From NCBI GenBank assembly GCA_003157575.1, contig PMKA01000511.1, positions 3,433 through 13,896 on the forward strand: DNA of 10,464 bases, in the 5' to 3' direction. Below are positions 1-7,041 of this stretch, piece after piece. Every line of letters begins with the position of its first letter. Within the stretch, counting starts at the first letter, position 1. Both the position numbers and the translations under genes were made by a program. Under the pieces are notes generated by a model. The model searched no databases and was not told the DNA's origin. It saw only the letters and a list, made by a program, of their open reading frames with translations. The stretch is from Opitutia bacterium (GTDB taxonomy: Bacteria; Verrucomicrobiota; Verrucomicrobiia; Opitutales; Opitutaceae).

Positions 1-177
1 GGCATCGTCGTTGTAGGGCACCTTGGTCCCGCTGAACACATCCACCATTCCCAAATGGCGCAGAGCGAGACGGTGGGGATTGACGGCCGCCTCCAGCGCG
101 CCATGCAACACTTCAAGCTTGGCGAGAACGGTTGCAGCGAGGGCGGTTGGTGGCGTCGGCGAGAGGGTTGGGGGCAT
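1..177 (-). CDS. Fifth operon gene, N-terminal fragment, unknown function
   Basis: Only the first 59 codons are in the window; the gene runs off the left edge. The ATG at 175-177 is preceded by a full GGAGGT at 185-190 with 7-nt spacing, and that SD overlaps the stop codon of the kinase gene, leaving 5 bp between the two genes. The protein starts with a Thr/Pro-rich stretch (MPPTLSPTPPTALAATVL), continues with a helix around KLEVLHGALEAAVN, then RHLGMVDVFSGTKVPYNDDA. I do not recognise a family. The tight spacing implies it is translated together with the kinase and belongs to the same system, for example as a kinase substrate, phosphatase or partner, but nothing visible decides that. The strong SD and uninterrupted frame make the gene itself likely. 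Confidence 0.7.
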   Translation of the reverse strand, partial: MPPTLSPTPPTALAATVLAKLEVLHGALEAAVNPHRLALRHLGMVDVFSGTKVPYNDDA

Positions 178-182
178 CAGTG

Positions 183-1532
183 TTACCTCCGTTGGGTGGA
201 TGCTTGTTGCCGCAGGGCGCGGGCCAATCCTGCGTTGCCTTCTGCTTCGAGAACGTCGGCCATGGCGAGCAACACCTGCGGATCGCGCGGGGCCAATCCC
301 TGTGCCCGGGCGCAGGTTTCCCGAGCCTTGGCGAGCTGGCCCATTTTGGCGTGAGCGCGGGCGGTGGCGAGGAGAGCGTCCAGCAGCTTTGGATTCTGAC
401 GCAGGGCGCCCTCTGCCTGTAGCAGCGCTTCGGCGGCCCGGCCCTGCGCCAGCAGGTTCCTGCTGTCTTCCACCAGCGAGGCCGGTGTTTTCGCGAGCAG
501 CTTCAAATTACCCACTTCGGGAGCCGCGGAGGGAGGCAGGTGGACGGTCACCTTGCCGCGCGCGACATACTGGTCGAGATCATCCAGCAGGGCTCGCGCG
601 GTGCCGTACCGCTGCGAGGCAAGATAAGCCAGACACCGGTTCAGCATGCTTTCCAGTTGTGGGTGATCCCGAAGCTCCTCGTTAATCTCTGAGGCAGGCG
701 GGATGCGTTGTTCCCACCCCGGGCGGTCGGTGGGCTCCGCTGCACGAATCGGCCATTTGCGCGCCTGTTGCAGGGCGCGAATTACCGAGGCCTGGTCCGT
801 GGCGCCGTTCTCCGGCTCCACGGACATAAAAGGGTTCCGTCCTGTCAGCATCTCGTACCATATCAAGCCGACGCCGTATATGTCGGACGGCGGTCCGCCG
901 GGCTGCCCAAGCAAGGTTTCCGGCGCCTGATAGTGAATCTCCCCGCCCGCGGTTCCTAGGAGTACGGGCGCGGCAAGACCGAAATCTGTCACCACCACCA
1001 AGTCGGAGGGGCCGCTCAACAAGACGTTGTCGGGCTTAAGGTCCCCGTGTACCACCGGATCGTCAAGGGTGTGCATCCACGCCAGCGGCACGAGCAACTG
1101 GCGAAGGAACCCGAGGGCGGTCTCAAGCGGCATCCCGCCGGCATCCCGAAATCGCCGGACGGCAGTTTCAAGGGTCCGCTTGCCGGGGACGAGCTTCATC
1201 GACATGAACGCGCGCTGGGCGGGCGTGCGAAGCACTCCAAGGTCATAGACCTGAATCATGTGGCGGGAGACCTCTGGCCTCGGGGTTTCCTCCTGCAGAC
1301 GGATCAGCGTGACGGCGTCGCTGAACAACTCCTGCATTGTGGTGGGAGTTAACGATGCGGAGTCGAACAGCTTCAGCGCGACCTCGCGCAGCCCCTCGCC
1401 GAACACCAACTGCTGCGCACGGTAGACGACCCCAAATGAGCCGGCCCCGAGAAAATCGAGAACCTTGAACCGGTCGTCGAGCACCGTGCCCGGCGACAAC
1501 ACCGTCCGCTCGCGTTTTGCGGGCGTGCTCAA
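183..1532 (-). CDS. Cytosolic Ser/Thr protein kinase with C-terminal TPR region
   Basis: A 449-residue Hanks-type (PknB-like) Ser/Thr kinase. Visible motifs in order: Gly-rich loop GAGSFG at residues 29-34, ATP-anchoring Lys54 in VALK, catalytic loop HGDLKPDN at 162-169 (Asp164, Lys166, Asn169), DFG at 183-185, APE at 203-205, and the structural Asp217 in DIYGVG. All catalytic residues are present. The usual HRD arginine is Gly163, so the loop is non-RD and activation-loop phosphorylation may matter less. Residues ~350-445 are helical and TPR-like (pattern around AEALLQAEGALRQNP and MGQLAKARETCARAQ). There is no membrane segment and no PASTA domain, so it is cytosolic, unlike many receptor PknB proteins. 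The start is TTG at 1530-1532, overlapping the upstream ATPase stop as TTGA, with GGAGGT 6 nt upstream. It likely phosphorylates the TIR, TPR or ATPase partner; this is inference. Confidence 0.95.
   Translation of the reverse strand: MSTPAKRERTVLSPGTVLDDRFKVLDFLGAGSFGVVYRAQQLVFGEGLREVALKLFDSASLTPTTMQELFSDAVTLIRLQEETPRPEVSRHMIQVYDLGVLRTPAQRAFMSMKLVPGKRTLETAVRRFRDAGGMPLETALGFLRQLLVPLAWMHTLDDPVVHGDLKPDNVLLSGPSDLVVVTDFGLAAPVLLGTAGGEIHYQAPETLLGQPGGPPSDIYGVGLIWYEMLTGRNPFMSVEPENGATDQASVIRALQQARKWPIRAAEPTDRPGWEQRIPPASEINEELRDHPQLESMLNRCLAYLASQRYGTARALLDDLDQYVARGKVTVHLPPSAAPEVGNLKLLAKTPASLVEDSRNLLAQGRAAEALLQAEGALRQNPKLLDALLATARAHAKMGQLAKARETCARAQGLAPRDPQVLLAMADVLEAEGNAGLARALRQQASTQRR
185..190 (-). promoter_or_regulatory. 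Ribosome binding site of the left-edge gene
   Basis: GGAGGT lies 7 nt before the ATG at 177 and overlaps the TAA stop (183-185) of the kinase gene. It fixes the start of a gene that is otherwise cut by the window edge and suggests translational coupling. Confidence 0.7.
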
Positions 1533-3523
1533 GAGACCACCTCCAGGGCGATGTTGGTCATGCCGACTCTGCTGGCGATCATGCGGATGGCCGCTGGCGC
1601 GCCCTCACCGGTGTCGGAGTCGGCCATGCGGTCGATCACCGGTGTGATTATGAACTCGTTCACGGCTCGCGGCGCGCCGCGGGCCCCCTCGTCGATCGAA
1701 CGGTCGAACACTTTTTGTGCCAGCACGTCGCGCACGTCCGCAGGCACCTCGATCGTAATGTCCTTGAGCTTGCGGATGCTCTCCAGTTCGCGGTCGAGCA
1801 CACCATCGAGGATCTTGCGACAGCTCTCAATGCTGAAAGGCAGGAACGTGATGCGCTCGTCCAGACGGCCAAGAAACTCTGGGCGGAATCCCTTCGCCTG
1901 CATCTCTTTCATGGCTTCATCGAAGAGCCGGGTGGACAGGCCCGCGACATCCGCTCGAGCTTCGGGATCGTTCTTGAGGTGGTCGCGCAGCCAGGCCTGC
2001 CCGGCGTTGGTTGTCATGACGATGATGCACTTTCGCCCATCGCGCACTGGCCCGGCGGGGTCGGAGATCATGCCCTCGTCCGCAAATCTTAGGAGGGTGT
2101 CGAAGACCTGGGTGTCAGCTTTCTCTATCTCGTCAAAGAGGACCACCGATTCGGGCTTTTCTTTTAAACCATTGGTCAATTTCCCATCCCCGTAGCCCAC
2201 GTACCCGGGAGGAGCGCCGATGAACATGTTCATCGACTCCTTGCTCTTGAATTGTCCCATCTCAAGGAAGACCATCATGTCTTCGTCGCCGAAGACGTAG
2301 CGCGCCAGTTCCTTTGCCAGCTGGGTCTTGCCGGCGCCAGTGGGGCCAAGAAAAAGAAAGACTGCTGCGGGTCGACCCACCCGGGGAAGACCGAACCGCA
2401 GTCGCTTGATCCACGGGATCACCCGGGCGACGGCGGTGTCCTGTCCGATAATGCGCTCCCGGATGTTCGCCTCTATCTGTGCTATGGTGAAGCGTTGGAC
2501 GGGCTTCACCTCCTCTTCTTCTTGGTCAGGCTTGGCGGATTCCACGTATGCGCGCAGACCGGCCTGGTCGAGCGGTCGCGTTGACGGAAACAATCGCGCC
2601 AGTTCCTGAGCCTGTTTGAAGACGACGGTCTTGCCGATGTCGAATTCACTGATGGTCCTGGCTCCGCGTTCCCGTGCGGATTTGCGGCACTCCCCGAGGA
2701 ATTGGACGACCGCCTCGAACAGGGTGTCGCGGGTCAACTCAAGGCCTTCGTTTCTTTTGGCGCCCGCCCGCGCAAGTTCCCGCGACAGCACCGACTGCAG
2801 TTCCCTCTTCACGTCCACGCCACGGACCGAAAGTGCCACCGGCAGCAGCCCCGACTCGTTGCCGAGCAGGGTGTACAGCAGGTGGCGGGTCGTCACCTTC
2901 TTTGCGCCGACGCTGGCGGCGTCTTCACGCGCCCGCTTCAAAAACTTCCGCCCGCTTGGGTCGAACAGCGCAAGGTCGAGTTTGCCCTCTTTCGTGAACG
3001 GACCGACCATATCACGGGGTTCGATCTTGCTGCGCAGATAGTTTACAAACGCCTTCAACCCGTCTTCCGTGATCCATATGGCCAGTGCGTTTCGAAGGGC
3101 TTGATCGGCGACCTCGATAAGCGCGAGCGTGAGAACAACGTCGCAGATGTTCCGGCGCTGGTTCTCTTGGGCAATCCGTTCCGCGGCGCTGAGCATCTTA
3201 AGCACTTCCGGAGCCACTGCGGCAGCAGTCAGACGCAGGGGAGCAATGCCGCTGGGTTCGAGATCGTCGATGACCGCATCCTCAACCGCCTCGATGAAGC
3301 GGTCTGGAATTTTGCCGGGTGCATCGATAAGTCGTCTTCTCAGTTCAGTGCCCGGCGCCTTGGCGAGACAGTACAGCCAGTCGCGCAATTGGATCTGGGC
3401 GTGCCTGTGAACCAGAGCCATTGCCAGCACATTACAGCCTGCCTCGCCTTTGTCCGCTCCGAGCGTGGACGCGAGGACGGGGTCGAAGGCTGCGAGGTTA
3501 AGTCCTTTGTCATCGAGTAACAT
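1529..3523 (-). CDS. ClpA/ClpB-type AAA+ ATPase, single D2-like module with N-terminal Clp-N-like repeats
   Basis: A 664-residue ATPase of the Clp/Hsp100 class. Residues ~5-330 form about four helical repeats resembling Clp-N halves (clearest: ~183-250, with FLKRAREDAASVGAKKVTTR, and ~262-330). An acidic linker (EEEE, 335-338) follows. The single AAA+ core is D2-like: Walker A GPTGAGKT 393-400, pore-loop GAPPGYVGYGDG 436-447 (Tyr441), Walker B VVLFDEIEK with Asp464/Glu465, sensor 1 Asn506 in TTNAG, arginine finger Arg553 in EFLGRLDE, sensor 2 Arg615 in GAR. ClpA and ClpB normally have two AAA+ rings and ~750-860 residues; the first ring is missing here. No clear IG[FL] ClpP-docking tripeptide is seen (a VAGL occurs at 526-529), so a ClpB-like remodelling or disaggregase role is favoured over proteolysis. 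The frame stays open upstream to 4024, but that part overlaps the TPR gene and is not protein-like; the ATG at 3523 has AGGAAA upstream. Confidence 0.93.
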   Translation of the reverse strand: MLLDDKGLNLAAFDPVLASTLGADKGEAGCNVLAMALVHRHAQIQLRDWLYCLAKAPGTELRRRLIDAPGKIPDRFIEAVEDAVIDDLEPSGIAPLRLTAAAVAPEVLKMLSAAERIAQENQRRNICDVVLTLALIEVADQALRNALAIWITEDGLKAFVNYLRSKIEPRDMVGPFTKEGKLDLALFDPSGRKFLKRAREDAASVGAKKVTTRHLLYTLLGNESGLLPVALSVRGVDVKRELQSVLSRELARAGAKRNEGLELTRDTLFEAVVQFLGECRKSARERGARTISEFDIGKTVVFKQAQELARLFPSTRPLDQAGLRAYVESAKPDQEEEEVKPVQRFTIAQIEANIRERIIGQDTAVARVIPWIKRLRFGLPRVGRPAAVFLFLGPTGAGKTQLAKELARYVFGDEDMMVFLEMGQFKSKESMNMFIGAPPGYVGYGDGKLTNGLKEKPESVVLFDEIEKADTQVFDTLLRFADEGMISDPAGPVRDGRKCIIVMTTNAGQAWLRDHLKNDPEARADVAGLSTRLFDEAMKEMQAKGFRPEFLGRLDERITFLPFSIESCRKILDGVLDRELESIRKLKDITIEVPADVRDVLAQKVFDRSIDEGARGAPRAVNEFIITPVIDRMADSDTGEGAPAAIRMIASRVGMTNIALEVVS
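1539..1544 (-). promoter_or_regulatory. Ribosome binding site deciding the TTG start of the kinase
   Basis: GGAGGT ends 6 nt before the TTG at 1532. It supports the rare TTG start, which shares bases with the TGA stop of the ATPase gene. No in-frame ATG occurs before the Gly-rich loop. Confidence 0.7.
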
Positions 3524-3530
3524 GAGAGGA

Positions 3531-3536
3531 TTTCCT
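3531..3536 (-). promoter_or_regulatory. Ribosome binding site of the Clp-type ATPase
   Basis: AGGAAA ends 7 nt before the ATG at 3523, inside the 22-bp gap after the TPR gene stop (3546-3548). It selects 3523 over the start codons further upstream in the same open frame. Confidence 0.55.
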
Positions 3537-3545
3537 GGTTGGGTT

Positions 3546-6500
3546 CTACTCGCGCTTCGTCGGAGCGAGGTACTGGAGTGTATCGCCCGCCTGCCGCACC
3601 TTCTGCTGGGCACTTCGAGTATCGCCGCGCTGGGCGTCTTCGACGGCGGATTGGGCGTAAGCCAGTCCGATGACCATCCGCACGCGGGGGTGCGAAAGAT
3701 CGGCAACACACTCGGGCATATCGGAGCCGAGCAGGCGCTTCCAATTTCTCCGCTTGAAGCAAATCTCTGCCGCCGCCAGCCACATAGCCGTACCTTCCAC
3801 CGGAAGCAGTCCGAGACTGGGCTCGATGGTTGCGTATTGCTCGAGAAAAGCGTGGTCGTCCCCTTTTTCCCAAGCCACCAGAGCAAGCAGCACTCGTCGC
3901 TGCTCATCCGTCCACCCCACACTGTCAGCCGACACGGCATCCTCCACGCCGACCGCCGCGCGGGCGCGTTGCTGAGGATCGGCGGCCCAAAATGACGGCG
4001 TGTGAGCGAACGCCCAAGGAGCAAGTTCCCCCCATGGAATCGACGCTATTGATGTTGCGGGCGACTGCGCCAGAGTGGACGCCTTCTCAAGCAGCCACTC
4101 CCAGCGGCGGACGAGCGGATCGTTGTTTTGTGCGGAGTACTCACGCAGTTCCTGCACTTGCACGGCCAGCTTCTTGGCGTCGTCTTTCCCGGTCTTTGCC
4201 GTCTTGGCGACCTTCCGGATCGTGTCCCACGACCGCAGCACAAAATAGGCGCGATCATACCAGCGGGGGCCCGCGGATACGCGTACTTCGGACAACAATG
4301 TCCATGCTTCATCCGGGCGCCGGGCCTGCAGCCACCGTCGTGAGAGGATCTGCCGCCAGGGCAGCGACGACGATCCGACCAAGGCCGGCTGAGCGAGAAT
4401 CTCCCGCATCTTGTCGAGCTCGCCCTCGGAGCAGCAGAGGATTCGGTGAAGCAACTCGTGGCGCAGACTCCAGGCGAGCGACGGAACGGCTGGGCGCGCT
4501 GCGGTGGCGAAGAGGCCTGCGAGCGGCGCTCCGGTGGACGGATTTCCATCGCTAGTATCACGATAAACTCGTTGCAGCCGAATCCGGGCGAGCCGGGCGG
4601 CCGCGACTGCATCCTCCGGGTAATCGTGCAACACCGCTGCGCACAGGTTCTCCGCTTCCGGATCGGAGGTCCGTTCCGCGACGGCGGCACGCAGCCGTCG
4701 CGCGGCTTGCGCATAAGGGGAGGGAACCGTGCCGAATCGGGCGGCATATTCGCTCAGCCAGCACAACGCTTCGACCGGTTCCTTCCGGTGCGCGTGCCAG
4801 ACCGCGCGTGCGTATAGCGCGGCAGGAAAATCGTCCGGTAGGTCCACAAGCCAGCGACGTGCGGCATCGGTGTCCCGTTCCTGCAATGCCAGAAGGAGGA
4901 GTTGGGCACGCGCCTCTCCTGCGAGCGGGCCGGCGGCCGATTCCTCTAACAAACGGAAAGCTTTCTTTTCGCCATCGCGGGCGGATGCGACAGCAATCCA
5001 GTACCGGATCAGCGGTTGCCAAGCGCGGAGGACCAGAGGGGAGCTCGTTTCAAGTTGGCTCTGAATCCTGCGGAAGTCTGCAAGCGCTGTAGTCCGCGGC
5101 TCTCCGGAAAGCCGGGCGCGCCCCCTATAAAAGGCTTTCAGCCATTCCGTTTCAAACGCGCATACCGCTTCGCACACCGCTCCCAAGGCAGCAAACGCTT
5201 GCGTGGGCGAACGGGGGATAAGCAAGGACTTTGCCGTCTTGATTGCATTGGGCAGCACTCTTCCAGGTCGGCTGTAATTCTGCCACCACGCATCGACGAA
5301 CTTAGCGGTGGCCTGATCCCGCACCACCATGGTGTTAAGGCCGTTTTCGACTTCGGCGAAGCCAGCTCCGGCAAGCGCGACACGAGCTTGAAGCCAGTTT
5401 GCCCAAACTGGCGCATCGATGGGAATCGCGTAGGCTAGCAACTCGTCTCGGCGGACAACCCCGGTCGCTGCCTCTACGGCGAAGCGGAGCAGTTCGAAAG
5501 TGGTTTGGAGGGCGGGGAATCGCAACAGAAGCGGATCGCTGCCTTTTGCCCGGATGTTCGCGAGCAACCTGGGGTCGATGGGTTGGTTGCATCCTCCGAC
5601 TGCTTTTTGAAATGACTGAGTCAGCACCGACACGGTGTCGTCCTTGATCTGGACAACTGGATGAGCCGGTTGACCGGCGAGCAAACGGGCGATGTGCAGC
5701 AACAGGCAAATTGACGGAGATTCCCAAAGATGCTTCCGGTCCAATCGTAGCGCGGCGGTGGCGTACTGGCGATCGAGTTGGATCTCAGCAAGTGCGCAAT
5801 TTGTCTCAACCCATGGCTGCGGTCCGGCACATTTCGCTACTGCGACGCTGAGGGTTGCGCAGCGCCGCAGGTTCTCCGTCTTTCGTGCGTCGTCACTAGT
5901 CAGCGTGTCTTCGAGGAGCCTTAAGTTCAACGCCGCCTCGGGAAGGTCGCCATTCGGCTGTTTATCCTGAAGCAACGCGAGCAATTGCTCTGCTGAGTCG
6001 AGGGTCGGTTGCTGGTGCAATCGCACCTGGAGCCGAAGTCGTGGACTTTGAGGGAGCCGAGAAAAGGCAGTCTCGTCCACCCCGTCGAGCGGTTGACTCC
6101 CCGGGCGATGCAGTCTGGCGCGGACCAACCAGTATTTGGCAGTGGGGTGATTCGGTTCCAGGGCGACCGCAGCGTCGCTGTGTTCCAGCATCTTCTCCCA
6201 ATCGCCGTTCCATTCGGCCGCTTGTGCCGCAATCAGTAGGGCATCCGCAGCCATCGGTTTTGAAAAGCCCAGCTTGTCTGGAGGGATGCGTTTGGTCCAG
6301 TCCTGGGCTTCTTCCAGCAATTTGAAGGTCGCCGGACATTGGCACAAAGCGAGCGAGATTTTTATCAGGTCGATTCCAGCAAGTCTGACATGCGCTGAAG
6401 ACAAAACCTGAGCGCAACTGGCTCTCGAAGAGGTTTCGTAGAGTGTGACGATTAACTCCATCAACGCCGCAGAATGGAGGCCGCTGTTCAGGCGTTGATT

Positions 6501-6956
6501 GGCAAGAAATGCTGGAGCTTCGGCGCAGTAAGCGCTGTCGGAATGTCTCTGTCGCAGCAACTGCAGGAGCTCCCACCGCAGATTTAGGCGCTCGGGCAAT
6601 TCAGGGGAAACTCGGTCGATCTCGTTGATCCATCGGCATGCAGCGTCGCTTTCGGCAGCGCGTAGCGCCAGCCACGCTAGGGTTAGCAGGATTTCGCGCG
6701 CGGTCTTTTGCCCTTCTTTCGCTTTATCGCCCTTCAGGTTGCGGAGGGCCTTCAGCGAGAGTATCAAGGGTCTTGCTGGGGCGGCCACATCCGTCGCGAT
6801 GTGGGCCTTGGCCAACCGTAGCCGGGCGCGGCCCAGCGTCGAGAACCAGCCGAAACATCGTACCGGCCATTGAAGGTTCAGCGGCGTCGGCTCAAAATGT
6901 GGAAGAGCCCCGATGTTGCCGACTGCTGGTGGTCTTTTTGTTGAAGAGATGTTCAC
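3546..6956 (-). CDS. Large TPR/helical-solenoid protein, possible scaffold or sensor
   Basis: A 1136-residue, mostly helical protein with no membrane segment or catalytic motif that I can see. TPR-like helix pairs are clearest at residues ~236-283 (AAQAAEWNGDWEKMLEHSDA followed by LEPNHP), in the middle part around ALYARAVWHAHRKEPVEALC, and at the C-terminus around ~1095-1133 (AYAQSAVEDAQRGDTRSAQQ). The pattern of Ala/Leu helices continues through most of the chain, so it may be a long superhelix. The start is GTG at 6954-6956 with AGGG 7 nt upstream; it is the first start codon after an in-frame upstream TGA. It lies 85 bp after the TIR gene and 22 bp before the ATPase gene. Such solenoids usually bind proteins or peptides, so a scaffold or trigger-recognition role is plausible. 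The exact family is not recognised. Confidence 0.88.
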   Translation of the reverse strand: MNISSTKRPPAVGNIGALPHFEPTPLNLQWPVRCFGWFSTLGRARLRLAKAHIATDVAAPARPLILSLKALRNLKGDKAKEGQKTAREILLTLAWLALRAAESDAACRWINEIDRVSPELPERLNLRWELLQLLRQRHSDSAYCAEAPAFLANQRLNSGLHSAALMELIVTLYETSSRASCAQVLSSAHVRLAGIDLIKISLALCQCPATFKLLEEAQDWTKRIPPDKLGFSKPMAADALLIAAQAAEWNGDWEKMLEHSDAAVALEPNHPTAKYWLVRARLHRPGSQPLDGVDETAFSRLPQSPRLRLQVRLHQQPTLDSAEQLLALLQDKQPNGDLPEAALNLRLLEDTLTSDDARKTENLRRCATLSVAVAKCAGPQPWVETNCALAEIQLDRQYATAALRLDRKHLWESPSICLLLHIARLLAGQPAHPVVQIKDDTVSVLTQSFQKAVGGCNQPIDPRLLANIRAKGSDPLLLRFPALQTTFELLRFAVEAATGVVRRDELLAYAIPIDAPVWANWLQARVALAGAGFAEVENGLNTMVVRDQATAKFVDAWWQNYSRPGRVLPNAIKTAKSLLIPRSPTQAFAALGAVCEAVCAFETEWLKAFYRGRARLSGEPRTTALADFRRIQSQLETSSPLVLRAWQPLIRYWIAVASARDGEKKAFRLLEESAAGPLAGEARAQLLLLALQERDTDAARRWLVDLPDDFPAALYARAVWHAHRKEPVEALCWLSEYAARFGTVPSPYAQAARRLRAAVAERTSDPEAENLCAAVLHDYPEDAVAAARLARIRLQRVYRDTSDGNPSTGAPLAGLFATAARPAVPSLAWSLRHELLHRILCCSEGELDKMREILAQPALVGSSSLPWRQILSRRWLQARRPDEAWTLLSEVRVSAGPRWYDRAYFVLRSWDTIRKVAKTAKTGKDDAKKLAVQVQELREYSAQNNDPLVRRWEWLLEKASTLAQSPATSIASIPWGELAPWAFAHTPSFWAADPQQRARAAVGVEDAVSADSVGWTDEQRRVLLALVAWEKGDDHAFLEQYATIEPSLGLLPVEGTAMWLAAAEICFKRRNWKRLLGSDMPECVADLSHPRVRMVIGLAYAQSAVEDAQRGDTRSAQQKVRQAGDTLQYLAPTKRE

Positions 6957-7041
6957 CTCAGAGCCCTGCGATTGAAGCGGCTTAGGGGACTGGCTGGGGC
7001 CGCAGTTGTTATTTCACCGGGATTATCTTGTGGGCATTGCC

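Noticed and set aside
2702..3520. 272-codon plus-strand open frame opposite the ATPase gene
   Set aside because: Antisense shadow of a well-supported gene in GC-rich DNA; no SD or recognisable domain.
3524..4024. 167-codon upstream extension of the ATPase frame
   Set aside because: It overlaps the C-terminal coding part of the TPR gene in another frame, is rich in Cys, Arg, Ser and Trp with no domain-like pattern, and a good start with an SD exists at 3523.
3830..4555. 241-codon plus-strand open frame opposite the TPR gene
   Set aside because: Arg/Pro/Ser-rich antisense shadow with no protein-like pattern.
5962..6576. 204-codon minus-strand open frame inside the TPR gene
   Set aside because: Alternative frame of the TPR gene; no domain and biased composition.
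6957..7041. 85-bp gap between the TIR and TPR genes, considered for a terminator or second promoter
   Set aside because: No stem with T-run and no clear -35/-10 pair; read-through is more likely.
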